Source: Spirogloea muscicola (Eukaryota > Streptophyta > Zygnematophyceae > Spirogloeales > Spirogloeaceae). From it: a DNA stretch of 64,000 bases. Location: contig WELB01000002.1 in assembly GCA_009602725.1 (NCBI GenBank), positions 515,523 to 579,522 on the forward strand, given 5' to 3'. A model generated the notes under the pieces. The model saw only the letters and a program-made list of their open reading frames with translations, was not told the origin of the DNA and searched no databases. This document shows, piece by piece, positions 52,686 to 63,522 of the stretch (the stretch's first letter is position 1; each line of letters starts with the position of its first letter). The position numbers and the translations under genes were made by a program.

Positions 52686-52924
52686 AGAGAAAAGAGACGC
52701 ACTACATCCTCGAAGGTACCGTCACAGTATGTCCCAAATAAACAGACCTCGCTACAAGGTTAGTCCCAGTGGACCCTCACTTACAGACACGAGACCACTG
52801 TTTTACTGACATTCGTCACTTGCTCTGTACAAAGTGCTCTCGATTAGAAATACATCGGACTACTTCGACCTCGGTCGTCCTACATTGCCAGTGACCTGCT
52901 GTCATGTAATTACTTCCAAAGACC

Positions 52925-53170
52925 CTGGCACTCTTCAGCACCAGAAAGCTGGTCGAGCTTTAAAAGCTGGTCGAGCTTTAGCTGGTGGCACAAGGGCTTG
53001 TCATTTGGTGTCCCGTATTCGGACATCAAGTAGCGACCTCTACGTGCTGACTCGTGGTTACTGAGCCGATCAGTTTAGCAGCAGGTGATGTACACCTGTC
53101 ATGTGCTTGCCTTTGTACTTGGCCACTGAGGCTCTCCATCACTCAATACACACGCCATCCCTTCAGCGTG
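52925..53170 (+). mobile_element. 5'-truncated LINE (beta), shared with arm 1
   Basis: Reads QHQKAGRALKAGRALAGGTR (an 18-nt direct duplication inside), then SSDLYVLTRGY and TGA at 53062-53064, followed by the beta 3' UTR to ATCACTCAATACACACGCCA. Partner of 35480-35745. Confidence 0.75.
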
Positions 53171-53334
53171 TCCAGCAACTCGTCAAGAGCTGGGCACGAA
53201 AGTGAAGTCATTCTTGCAGGCCTGGGGCCTTCCAGGCGCTGACCGTGGCACGCAAGAGTGCCATGAGCCGTCCGGGACTGGAGCTAAGCTGCTGAGTTGA
53301 CAGGCATCTCAGGAACCACGAGGACAACAAGTAG

Positions 53335-53520
53335 AGGTTGCTAAGTGATGCTCGAACACCGACAGCAGATCCCAAGCCCTTCTGCAACCAGATGAAGCTC
53401 GTCCAGCCTTGGTGCAAAGCATGAGCCTGAGCTCACAACTGCTGACACGCTCCCCTTTGTGAGAGCCGCTGAAAGCTCGCATCTGCAAGTAGAAGGCCAA
53501 ACAATGCACGCGGAGGATGA
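53335..53520 (-). mobile_element. Decayed LINE ORF end, shared with arm 1
   Basis: Minus strand: LRLMLCTKAGRASSGCRRAW, then a frame change and SNLYLLSS. Partner of 35220-35340. Confidence 0.6.
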
Positions 53521-54230
53521 GACGCGTCGGGCGGGAGAGCCGGCTATGCACACCCCGGCAGCCCTGCTGCCACGGCTCAAAATTCGTCCCGAGTATTGAC
53601 ACCCCTTGCCCCGCCCAAAGCTCCGTCATGATAGTCGACAACTTCCTATCTCATGTGAAGACATGCAGTCAGCAAGAAGCATGCGGAAAGCCAGCTTCTT
53701 CCTTGAGATCAGGTCACTCAGTTCTCCTTCACATGGTCTCCATTGATCTGCCTCTCTTCTCTACACCGCTGATCAACGACAAGCAGTGCGTCAGGTGGTA
53801 GTAGGTTACTCTCACACAATGACGACGACCAAGATTGTAAGGTGTGGCTCTTACCCATGTAGCCACTGCTTCAGACAGACTATGACACGTATCCGATGCG
53901 CTGGCCATGTTGCTACTGGAACGCCAATGGGGTTACTGCCGAGCCTAAGATGCTGATTATTCTCGACTCATACCTCAATTTCTCCCAATCCTCTCCTTCT
54001 GCCTGTCCGACTTCGCTTCGATTTCTGTCAACTCCTTTCTTCTTACGCTCGCTATAAACTATCTCTTCTCCTCCCTCTCTTCAACTCATCACCCACTCTT
54101 TGAAGTTCTCAGTACCTCACAGTTCTTGCTTCTTTCTAAACATGGTCAGCAGGGCAAACAAATCCAAGGGGCCGTGCACATGGACCCCTGGTAACTAATT
54201 GCACCAAATCTGTCAGCTTCTTTGCTTGTG

Positions 54231-54435
54231 CCAGGCGAGAGCTTTGACCATGGCCCAGTAAATGCGCGAGCTGGCCTTGCAACCTGTCAAGCGAATGGCA
54301 CAAGCTTGGCAGCCCTGGCGGCAGCCGCTGTTGAGGTCGTGGCCATGCAAGGGCCGCAGCCTTTGTGGCCTCCAGCCAGGACCGTCCGCAGAGGCTGCCT
54401 GCGTTTGCTCCGCGAAGGGCTTGTGTAACAGGGAA
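54231..54435 (+). pseudogene. Orphan piece of RLK intron 2
   Basis: Matches, in reverse, the RLK-D intron after the cap exon (44110 down to about 43905). It starts at the GC donor itself (CCAG then GCGAGAGC) and ends at TTGTGTAACAG, where a LINE alpha 3' end begins. No exon is included. Confidence 0.7.
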
Positions 54436-54705
54436 GGGCTCGCCCATTGAGGATATGGGCTGGAACAGCCAGCCCAAAAAAGAATGAACAAAGTACAAGA
54501 AGGGGGCTAGGCGAAGCACTAAGGAAGACAAGCACAATAAGAAGCTAAGCAGCTACGAAGCACTCAGTAACCCCTGCTGAGCAGTCGCAGGTCAAAGATG
54601 CTAGGCTGCTGGAAGGGGGTCCCCTGGCCAGAGCCAGAGGCAGTAATAGCAGTGCGCCTGTCAGCGAGACTAACAGGCGCATGCGATACACCTGCGCGAG
54701 AGAGC
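54436..54705 (-). mobile_element. LINE alpha: ORF end and 3' UTR
   Basis: Minus strand: LAQVYRMRLLVSL, a decayed ALLLLPLALARGP region (LPLALARG is a frameshifted LHLRAGRA..ASG segment), and an end near 54568. The 3' UTR extends to AAGGGCTCGCCCATTGAGGA at 54436. Confidence 0.65.
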
Positions 54706-55186
54706 CTGCTTGTACACTCCATTGGGCTGGCCTCTCACAACCATTGCCGTAAAGTGGAAGTTGTTCTCTGAGAGAGCCATATCTTCTCACAACAGGACAG
54801 AAGCAGCGCTTACAGCCATCGCCCCCTTGGGAAGAGCTTCTTTCTGCGGCTGCTCAACGGGGATATTAAGCACCCAGTGGCCACTTGAGTCGCTGTGTGT
54901 TTTGACGCTTCTCTGGCCCCTTCGAATAATAATCAATCGTTCTTCTGGGCTGGCCATCACAGCCATCGCCCTCAAGACGAAAAGCTCGCCCAAAGGGAGC
55001 TGGAAAAGGCCAGCAAAAAAGCACGGACAGAGAGAAGGCGCGCGGGGCAAATGAAATAAACGGTCGAAGAGCCGAAAGCCCAGAGGCGCTTAAACCTGGG
55101 CTGGCTTGTCCAGCCGCTATCCTCAATGGGCGAGCCCTTTCTTCTTAAACCACACAGCTATGCACGAGACTACAGTAGAGGGGAGC
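54706..55186. mobile_element. LINE 3' ends on both strands
   Basis: Plus-strand alpha ends at 54712-54800 (CATTGGGCTGGCCTCTCACA) and 54900-54975; minus-strand material at 54980-55060 including a gamma end (GAGAGAAGGCGCGCGGGGC); plus hairpin GGGCTGGCTTGTCCAGCC near 55100. No coding sequence. Confidence 0.5.
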
Positions 55187-55470
55187 TTAGTAACCCCGGG
55201 TTAGCAGCAGCAAGTCGGAGTAACTTGCAGCTGGAAAAGAGGCACTGCGATGAGACCCAAAGGCAGCAGCAAAAGCACGGCCTGCCCGCAAGTGCACGGC
55301 GTGAGCCAGGGATCGTCGGGAGGAGACAGAGAGCCGCTTGCAAATACTTGGGCAAGCGACCCGGCAGCGTAGAAGCCGGGCAAGCAAGTGCTCGCCCATA
55401 GAAAAGGGGGGCCAGCAAAGCCAGCCCAGAAAGAATGGACGATGTCGAAAGCCCAAAAAAACACACAGCT
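55187..55470 (-). mobile_element. LINE alpha: C-terminus
   Basis: Minus strand: SLAHAVHLRAGRAFAAAFGS, then PAASYSDLLLLTRGY and a stop at 55187-55189. It joins head to tail with another alpha 3' UTR at 55386-55470. Confidence 0.7.
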
Positions 55471-55960
55471 AGGCAGCTGGACAATAAAACACGACGAAAA
55501 CACAGGAAGCTCAATACCCACGGGTGAGCAACATCAGGTCGGAGTAGCTCGAAGCAGGAAAATATGCATTCAGACGCGACCCAGAAGCAGCCGCGATAGC
55601 GCGGCCGGCACGCGAGTGGACGGCATGAGCGAGGGAGCGTTGGAGGGCTCCTCGCGCGGACCCTGCCGACGATCGATGAAGAAAGAAGAAAGCGCGGCCA
55701 GATTGACTGGTGGCTGGGAAAGTCCAGCCCAAAGGGAAGAAGAAAGGGCTCGCCCATTGAGGATAGGGGCTGGAAAAGCCAGCCCATACAAGAAGGAACA
55801 AAGTACGAGAAGGGGGCCAGGGGAAGATCGATGGCCTGCCGGGTCTACTAAGGAGCTTTCCTTCTACTGGAAGAAGTGGCACTCCAAATGCGGGCAAGGG
55901 CTGTGAAAAGCCAGCCCAAAAAGATTTGACAAGGGTTCGGAGGGGCCGACAAGCGTTTAG
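55471..55960 (-). mobile_element. LINE alpha: C-terminus and 3' ends
   Basis: Minus strand: LQRSLAHAVHSRAGRAIAAA, then PASSYSDLMLLTRGY and a stop at 55511-55513. Further solo alpha 3' ends lie at 55735-55830 (CGCCCATTGAGGATAGGGGC) and 55880-55960. Confidence 0.7.
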
Positions 55961-55971
55961 CAGCTATAGAA

Positions 55972-56730
55972 GAAAGGGCTCGCCCATTGAGGATAGGGGC
56001 TGGACAAGCCAGCCCAAAAAAGAATGAACAAAGAACGAGAAGGGGGCCAGAGGAAGCCAGAGGAAGCGCTAAGAAACCAAAGCACACAAAACCAAAGCAC
56101 ACAGCTATAGAGGGGCCTGAAGATGCTATGTCAGCACAGGGGGAGGATGGATCACTCAGTAGGTACGAGTGAGGAGCCGCAGATCCGACAGACTAGCTGC
56201 CGGAAAGAAGAAAGGGCTCGCCCATTGAGGATAGGGGCTGGACAAGCCAGCCCAAAAAAGAATGAACAAAGAACGAGAAGGGGGCCAGAGGAAGCCAGAG
56301 GAAGCGCTAAGAAACCAAAGCACACAAAGAAAGAAAGCAGCTACAAATCACTCAGTAACCCCTGCTAAGCAGCCGCAAATCAGAGAGGCTAGGGTCCTGG
56401 AAGTGGGTCCCCTGGACAGAGCCAGAGGCAGCAGCGAGGGCTCTCCCGGCACGAAGGCCGGAAAGCTATCCCCCGGACGAAAGCCAGAGGCCGCAGCGAG
56501 AACTGGAAGAAAGGGCTCGCCCATTGAGGATAGGGGCTGGACAAGCCAGCCCAAAAAAGAATGAATAAAGAACGAGAAGGGGGCCAGAGGAAGCCAGAGG
56601 AAGCGCTAAGAAACCAAAGCACACAAAGAAAGAAAGCAGCTACAAATTACTCAGTAACCCCTGCTAAGCAGCCGCAAATCAGAGAGGCTAGGGTCCTGGA
56701 AGTGGGTCCCCTGGACAGAGCCAGAGGCAG
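55972..56730 (-). mobile_element. Three head-to-tail truncated LINE alpha copies
   Basis: The same 3' terminal block (GAAGAAAGGGCTCGCCCATT...) recurs at about 55972, 56209 and 56507, each continuing ~125 bp almost identically through GAACGAGAAGGGGGCCAGAG. The first copy's ORF end reads AASLSDLRLLTRTY (about 56150-56205). The second and third carry the SDL.L.SRGY-type end (about 56355-56460 and 56655-56730), nearly identical to 36240-36360. Confidence 0.85.
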
Positions 56731-56744
56731 AACTGGAAGCGTCT

Positions 56745-57110
56745 TTTCTGTTACTTAGCGCTTCCCCTGGCCCCCTTCTCGTACTCTGTTCATTCTTTTT
56801 CGGGCTGGTTATTCCAGCCCCTATTCTCAATGGGCGAGCACTTTCTTCTTTTCTTGTTTACTTCTACTCCTTCCTCGTGGTCTCGCCCACCCAGCAAGCT
56901 GCCCGCCGCGGTTTGCCCTCTGGTCCTGCACCCCTCATTGTCCTTCTTTTCGGGCTGGCTTTGCCGGCCCCTCCTCTCTATTGTTTCAAATACACGAAAT
57001 TTTCTTCTCTATGGGCGAGCACCCTACTCGTACTTTGTTCATTCGTTTTTGGGCTGGCTTGTCCAGCCCCTCTCCTCAATGGGCGAGCCCTTTCGTCTTC
57101 TTTCTTCTGG
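56745..57110 (+). mobile_element. Solo LINE alpha 3' ends in plus orientation
   Basis: Copies at 56765-56850 (TTTTCGGGCTGGTTATTCCA), 56945-57030 (GGGCTGGCTTTGCCGGCCCC) and 57030-57100 (GGGCTGGCTTGTCCAGCCCC, CTCAATGGGCGAGC). They face the minus-strand array at 55972-56730. Confidence 0.65.
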
Positions 57111-57382
57111 TCCTGCACGCTGCCCTCTGCCTCGCTTGCCTTCTAGCCACTTCCCCATGACTTTGTGGAGGACTTCTCCCCCTCTTCCCACACACCCCGA
57201 GCGCCACCGCCGCCGCCTGGGAGTGGCTCTCGCGGCCCGCCTGGGCACGCCGCCGCCGGAGCCTCTGCCTCGCTTCTTGCCGTTGTACTTGGCCACTCCG
57301 GCCCCTCCATAACCTCTCAATACACACTCCGTCGTTCGCCTGTGGCCAGCTTGGCCCTTCCAGTCCCGCCGCCCTGTCAGGC

Positions 57383-60300
57383 ATGGCAGCCACCGCAGGT
57401 GGCGTCGCGTCCGCAGCGCTTGCCGCCGTCGCGCTGCTCACTTGCGTCGTCGGCTCCGCTGTCGGTGACCTCGGGTGAGCAGCTGCCCACCACGGCACTT
57501 TCAGTCCTGAGCCGCGAGCGGATTGCGCCTCCCAGTCCTCTTTCTTTCTGTGTTCATTCTTTTTTCTGGGCTGGCCACTCACAGCCATCGCCCTCTACTG
57601 GAATCGTCTTTCTTACTTTCTTCATGATCCAATTCGCCGCTGGGCTCCTCCGGTGGCACACACTTCAGCGCCCAATGCTTGGCCACTCCGTACGGCCGCC
57701 CTCGCGCGCTGACGGCAATCCTTACGCTGGCACGCAGCTCCGACAAGGTGGCGCTGCTGGCCTTCAAGGCCGGTATCACCAGCGACCCCTTTGGCGCGCT
57801 CGACAACTGGCACTCTGCCGATCGCACACCGTGCGGCTGGTTCGGCATCAAGTGCAACGCCACGGCGCCTGGCGGCTCCAGGCAAGAGCAAGAGCTTCGT
57901 GCCGAGCCTGGCCTTCGCCGGCTGCTGCAACGCTTCAGACGACCAGCACAAGCATCGGCGTCCGAAGTGGCAGCCGGTGTTCGCCTCCTCGGCAGCCTTC
58001 CGTCAGGACCAATGGCAGTGGCTGCCTGCAGCAGCTCAGCGGAGGCCCTGTTGACCAGCAGCATTCTCGCGAGCTCCGGAAGGTGCAGCGGGTGGTCAAG
58101 GATTGGATCAAATCAGCTTCCTCCGCCACTGATCGCTGCTTACTGCTTGCAGGCAGGTGGTTGGGCTCTATTTGTCCGGGACGCTTTTGAAAGGCGTGCT
58201 GGCACCGGAGCTCGGCAACATCAGCAGCCTGCTCTACATAATATTGAACAACAATCTGCTCTCGGGCCCCATCCCTATGGAGCTGGGCAGCATCACTAAT
58301 CTTCGTACCCTCCTCCTTGGTAGTAACAGGTCAGCATGCTTCAGTTGCTTGTTAGTTATTTCAGTCAATGCTAAGGCAACAGTAATCCTTGTGCAATTTC
58401 TCGACCTTACGACGTTCTCCTGGGGGGCCTGCATGCACACGATATGCACATGGCGTCTTCAGAAAAGCCGCCTTCTCCAGGTCTTTCGGTCAGCTGGTGA
58501 GGCGGCAGCAGTCATGATTGCACTCTTCATCACGAAGCTGCAATTTTTCTAAGTGCAACATATTGGTCAATCGTCTTGTACGTGGCAGGTTGTCAGGTCT
58601 TATACCAGAGGAGCTCGGGAGACTCTTCGCCCTCCAGGGCCTCTATCTCCACAATAACACGTACTCACCTTACCTGCACACTCTTAAAACTCTTAAATGC
58701 TGTCGTCCGCCCTCCCGAGGTGTGTCTTGTGTGAAAGAAATTGCAGCTGACATTGTCACTTAGTGGCTGACTTACAAACTTCTGGCAGGTTAAGTGGCCA
58801 CCTGCCGCCCCAGTTGGGACAACTAGTGCTGCTCACCCGACTATGGCTCTCTGGCAACAACCTCTCTGAGCCAATTCCATCAACACTCTCCAGTCTCCAG
58901 AACTTGCAAGTGCTGATGATGGACAGCATCCAATTTTCCGGCCCATTTCCAGAGTGGCTTGGCAATCTGAGCAGTGCACTGACTATCTCCCTAGGTCAAA
59001 ACAATTTGACTGGAGGAGTACCTGCAAGCATCCAATATTTGCAGAGAATCCAATTTTTTGACATCTCCAGCAACCACCTGACAGGCAGTCTCCAACAGGA
59101 AATTGGAGACTTAAGCGAGCTGACTGCATTTTCGGCCGCAAGCAACTCATTCAGCGGGCCTATACCAGTCAGCATTGGCAATCTGCCGTCGCTGATCTAT
59201 CTCGACCTTTCGGAGAATGAACTCAGTGGCAGGATCCCAGCGTCCTTTGCAAGTTTGAATCTCACTCTCTTCTTTTAACATCTCCAATAACAACCTCAGT
59301 GGGCCTATTCCTGGTGGTTCTATTGGTCAATACAACAGCAGCTCCTTTGCTGGCAATGCAGCATTGTGTGGCGGCCCTTATCTGGCCTGTAAGGCAGCTC
59401 CCCCACCACCTCGCTCTTTTCCTCCTTTTACACCACCACCTCCAGAGCCCAAGTCGCCAAGCTTATCGGGAGGCGCAGTTGGCGGCATTGTCACTGGGGC
59501 TGTTGTTGTCCTTCTCCTCCTGTTGCTGGGACTGCTCCTGCTGTGTTGCTTAGCTTGGAAGAAGGACAAGACTATGACAGACAAGGAGCGAGACATGGAC
59601 TTCTGCTCGAAGATGTCGATCACTAAGGACAGACTCCAAGGTCCCTTTACCTTTGAGGAGCTCATGGATGCAACTGAGAACTTCAACGGCAATCACATTA
59701 TCAGTTTGGCCGGCTTTGGGAAATTCTATGGGTACGTACATGATGGAAGCACAAGCTATGCATATGCCGGCCCTGCTTGCAGTTTTACTTTTCTTCTTCC
59801 CTTGATGTATCTTCTCGGTTCTTGTTGCCCTGATCTTTTCAATGTCCTATGGCTTGCACAAGTACATAGGCCACTCAGATGAAGATGCTGAGCAGTGCGC
59901 AGAATAAGGATGGCAAAATGTATGCAGTGAAGAGGCTAGCACCAGACAGCACACAAGACATGAGCGAGGTACAAGCTGAGGTGAAGTTGCTGAGTTCCGC
60001 TGTCAATCATCGCAATGTGATTCCGCCACGGGGCTGGTACATCCCCAAGCACAACAACGAGGACATGTTGCTCATCTATCCCTTCTTGCCTGGCGGGAAC
60101 CTTGACCAACTGGTGCACGGGGGAGAGGGTGTGCCTTCCAGCCAGATGGGTTTGACCACTGGTCTGCACGATGTAAAGTCATCCTGGATGCCGCCGTTGG
60201 GCTGAAGTACTTGCATGATGAGTGCCATCCTGGGGTGGTGCATAAGGACATCAAGCCGAGCAAGATCTTATTGGATGAGCAAGGTCAAGGTTATGTGGCG

Positions 60301-60932
60301 TTATGTGCACGAGGTTTGCTTGACACGCACGTGTCAATCAGGGCTGCAGGTGACTTCTTCGAGCACTTCAGTGGCAGCTATTCTCTGCCATGGGCCTCTT
60401 GACATCACGTCAGAAGGATGAGTTGCTCACTGCATGTATTCGGACATGCTGGTTGTGGCTTCTCAAAGTAAACCCCTCGCTAACAAGGAGTCAGAATTTC
60501 TGCAACTCTTGAATGCAATGCCATGATTGCTGCATTCTCGCAGGCACAATTGGATATCTGGCTCCAGATGGCATTCTGGGCCAAAGGACTGAGCGCACCG
60601 ATGTCTTCAGTTTTGGAGTCATGATTCTGGAGACCGTCACCGGCAAGCGGCCTGTTGATCCATTCTTTCAATCCGAAACTGCGACTGGACGCAGCTTGAC
60701 TGAGTGGGTGCAGTCATGCCTTCGCAGTGGGGAGCCTTTGGAGTGCATCGATATGGCGCTGGCTCCATTTGTCCCCCAGAAGCTTGATGAGATGAAGGGA
60801 GCCTTAAAAGCAGGGGTACTTTGCTGCTCCAGTGTTCCAAGTCGAAGGCCATCAATGAATGGCGTTGTTTTAATTCTCCAAAATCTTCAAGCTTTTGGTG
60901 CCGATTCCCCCTTTCCTGAAGTGCTGAGTTGA
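57383..60932 (+). pseudogene. RLK-E: LRR receptor-like kinase, frameshifted, kinase core lost
   Basis: Exons: 57383-57474 (signal peptide, MAATAGGVASAALAAVALLT), 57738-57881 (cap, TPCGWFGIKC), 58153-58329 (two LRRs), 58589-58660 (one LRR), 58789-59731 (large exon), 59896-60349 and 60544-60932 (kinase). It has only one 72-nt LRR exon, the fewest in the family. The large exon is 943 nt: an extra T in the TTTT near 59272 causes a stop at 59276. The first kinase exon is 454 nt, with a one-base loss near 60138. The glycine loop reads SLAGFG (first Gly lost), HRD is HKD and the DFG motif is gone (YVALCARGLLDTHV). The C-terminal lobe (GTIGYLAPDG...FSFGVMILETVTGKRPVDP) is well kept. The cap intron has the GC donor (57882). 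Confidence 0.88.
57530..57625 (+). mobile_element. Solo LINE alpha 3' end in RLK-E intron 1
   Basis: TTCTGGGCTGGCCACTCACAGCC followed by CATCGCCCTCTACTGGAA and TTCTTACTTTC. It matches the alpha hairpin and end. Confidence 0.55.
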
Positions 60933-61660
60933 CCTTTCCAGAGAGACTGTTGGCCACCCAATTGAGTCTGATTATCTCGTCAAAATTTAATTCTTAAGCT
61001 GAGTACCTTGGCCAAAACGATGACTCAGATGAGACGCCTGACAGTAGAGATCCGATGCTGCAAAGTTAGTGGAATTCATGACCAGGGGTACCAGGGGTCC
61101 ACGTGCATGGCTCCCTGGCTTTGCCCTGCTGACCGTTGACATACCCACTGTCTGTACTCAATCAGCGATGTTACCGCTTACATGATTGAAATAGTTGCGG
61201 ACAAGTTCCCCCAAATTTGCCCGCAATACAAGGCCGTCAGCCTCGAGACGCATGGCACGTTCCTGTGCCGTTCCGACACTCGTCCTTCATCGTCCTTAAT
61301 CGACCTGATCTTGCCGGGTAGCTCTCGGTGGGTCCCGTACAGGGGCTCCCGATGCCTGAATACTAGATGTCAGATACGATGGGTCCACCCTGGGAGGCAT
61401 TCACCTCGTGCACTTTGCGTATTATTTTTGGGCTGGCTGTTCACAGCCCTTACCCCCTTTGGCAGAGCCACTTCCTTTCTCTGGAAGCGTCTTTCTCTTC
61501 AGGAAGCGCTAACTCTCTTCCCGACCCACTCCTTGTATTCTCTCAGACTTTTGAAGCTCCATTCTAAAAGTAATTGCGCGCCCGTAGAGAAGAGGGGCTG
61601 AGGCCAGCCCGAAATGAAAGGACAAAATCCAAAGAGTCAAAACATACCGAACAGAAAAAT
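60933..61660. other. RLK-E 3' flank and LINE ends
   Basis: 61080-61135 (CAGGGGTCCACGTGCATGGC, CCCTGCTGACC) matches the 3' flank of RLK-C at 34435. 61420-61510 (+) and 61570-61650 (-) are alpha LINE ends. No gene was recognised between 61140 and 61420. Confidence 0.45.
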
Positions 61661-61669
61661 TACACAGCT

Positions 61670-63250
61670 CTATCGCAGCGGCCTGGCTCTCCGCGCTTCC
61701 GATCTATGACGCACTGCGGATGCTGGACGAGATTTTCCGCACGGCCCCCCGCCCTGTCTTGTGGGAGTGCTGCAGTGCGAGTGCGGTGAACGTCGGGGGA
61801 TTCAGCGGAGCTGGCGGCGCACGTCCTCCGCTGCGCTCCTCCGGAGGCGAGCGCACCGCTGCCCATGATCTCCTCAGAAGTGCCATGTTCGGCAATTTCC
61901 TGGAGGCTGGGCACGCTGTGGCGCTGGAAAATACGTGCATCATGCCTATCCTGCAGAAGGCGGATGGACTCCACACTCGGCGGGTCAATCTGGTAGCCAC
62001 CACGCCGGACGCCGCCCGGGCGTCATCGCCGACGTTGTCACTGCTGTGGTGGACCGTCCCAGTCATTCCAGGGCTTTCTACCTCGAGGGCTGGCCATGCT
62101 GCGGCGAACGCCGCTCGCAGCAAGGCGACGAAGCACCCAGATCACCCGGCAGGGACGAGTTAGTACCCCTGGCCGCGGAGTGCACGGGGCTCTCGGTCCC
62201 CAGTCGCTCGACCTGTTGGCCCCGCTTGCGCAGCACGCTGTGTGTCACGTTCGGACCTAACAAGCAGGTTAGAGCCGAATGTGTCCTTATTGGATTGAGT
62301 GCTTGGGGATTTAGGGACAACCACCCGCCACGAGGAAGCACTCCGACACAGCGGAAGACTTGCCCTGTGGTGCTGTCGCTAAACAGAGGCTTCACCCACG
62401 GGCACACGTTGTAGCCTTACCTCCCGCAGGACGCCGCCAAGGTCCGCAAGAGCAGCCGGCAACGAGCCGCGCGGGGCAGCGGTCTACAGCAGCAGGCAGC
62501 CGCAGGGCTGCGCGCCTCTCCGAGCGTCACTGAGTCCCCAGCCCCTAGGTCGGGTCTCTCTCTGCTCGTGCAATAGTCAGTGCTTCTCCGTGCCACCCCC
62601 CCTCAAGGGTGTATGGGGGTCGCCCCAAGGCTCGCCCACGAGGAGCGTGCCTCACGAGGGGACCATGGGCTGTCTCCAGCAGGCGCCATGGCGCCGAGCA
62701 TGGCCGCGGCGGGCATGGCGCCGAGCATGGCCGCGGCGGCCATGCCGCCCGGGGCGTTCCGGGCCCACGCATGCCGCCGAACATGGCTGGGCCGAGCATG
62801 ACGGGAGCATGCGAGGCCACCCGGACGAACCTGGACGGAACGACAACGACACGAGTGCCAGGGCGGTTCGTGCCGTCCGGCACAAACGGCCAAATGAACA
62901 CCAGGTAAGCGTTAACAATACTGTTAGGCGCTCACAAACCTGGGAACGTTACACTGTGTCCCGCAGGCAAGGTGAGCAGGCTGACTCCAACGCCGCTGAC
63001 TCGCCAGCTCAGGTATATCATATGCGCCTCTCTATCTCCCTCCAGCGGTTCATGGCCCACGCCTTCCATCTGCGTGCCGGCCGTGCTCTAGCTGCAGCGT
63101 CTGGCTTCGGTCAGGGGGATTGCTTTGCGGCTGCTAGTTTTCGAATTTGCGGCTCCTCTTTCGTGGATTCTAAGTAAATCATCCTACCCAAGGTCTGAGA
63201 GCGCTTTTGGCCCCTTCGGAACTTGTGAGTGCTTTTCGGGCTGGCTGTAT
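61670..63250 (+). mobile_element. LINE 3' half split by a solo LTR
   Basis: Starts in AAWLSALPIYDAL and continues LDEIFRTAP, a broken zinc region, GGERTAAHDLLRSAMFGNFL, EAGHAVALENTCIMP, LHTRRVNLVAT, RAGHAAANAARSKATKHPDH, then LAPLAQHAV up to 62242. After the LTR (62243-62953) it resumes in the same frame at 62959: SRRQGEQADSNAADSPAQVY, LHLRAGRALAAASGF, ending with a frameshifted terminus near 63175. The 3' UTR follows to about 63250. Confidence 0.85.
62243..62953 (-). mobile_element. Solo LTR with 5-bp target-site duplication
   Basis: 711 bp. Read on the minus strand it starts TGTAACGTTC and ends GAACGTGACA, a near-perfect inverted terminal pair. Both sides carry CTGTG (62238-62242 and 62954-62958), as expected for LTR integration. 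It is related to the LTR at 19546-20194. A GCCATG/GCGGC tandem (about 62680-62745) lies in the upstream part. Without internal region, it is a product of LTR-LTR recombination. Confidence 0.9.
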
Positions 63251-63269
63251 GGCTTACGTGGTGGTGGTC

Positions 63270-63495
63270 TGGCTCCTCAGCTTAGCTTGTCAAAACGTAT
63301 GTGCTCCACTCGACAATTATTAGGGTCCCCCTTAGCCAGCTCATTGCCCCGTTACCAGGACTTTGTAAAGCTCGAATCGGCCTCTCTTTCATTTTCATAC
63401 GCACCGCGCGCCTTCTTCACAGCCCTCGCCGCCTTACCTTTGTACTTGGCCATACAGGCCTCCGTCACTCAATACACACTCCATTGCTTTTTTTT
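63270..63495 (+). mobile_element. LINE gamma end, then a beta fragment
   Basis: 63276-63418 is a gamma ORF end (frameshifted, LTR.LL) and 3' UTR through CACCGCGCGCCTTCTTCACA. 63438-63490 is part of the beta 3' UTR (TTTGTACTTGGCCATACAGG, CACTCAATACACACTCCATT). Confidence 0.6.
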
Positions 63496-63522
63496 GGGAG
63501 GGCCACTTTCTTTCCTTTCCCC

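Larger units (their letters stand above)
52690..54200 (-). repeat. Inverted duplication, arm 2
   Basis: Reverse copy of 34430-36040, including the RLK 3' flank (CCATGGTCAGCAGGGCAAAC near 54140), the GTCGACAACTTCCTATCTCA block (53635) and GTACCGTCACAGTATGTCCC (52708). The RLK that should adjoin it is missing. Instead a piece of RLK intron follows at 54231. It lacks two LINE insertions present in arm 1. Confidence 0.75.
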
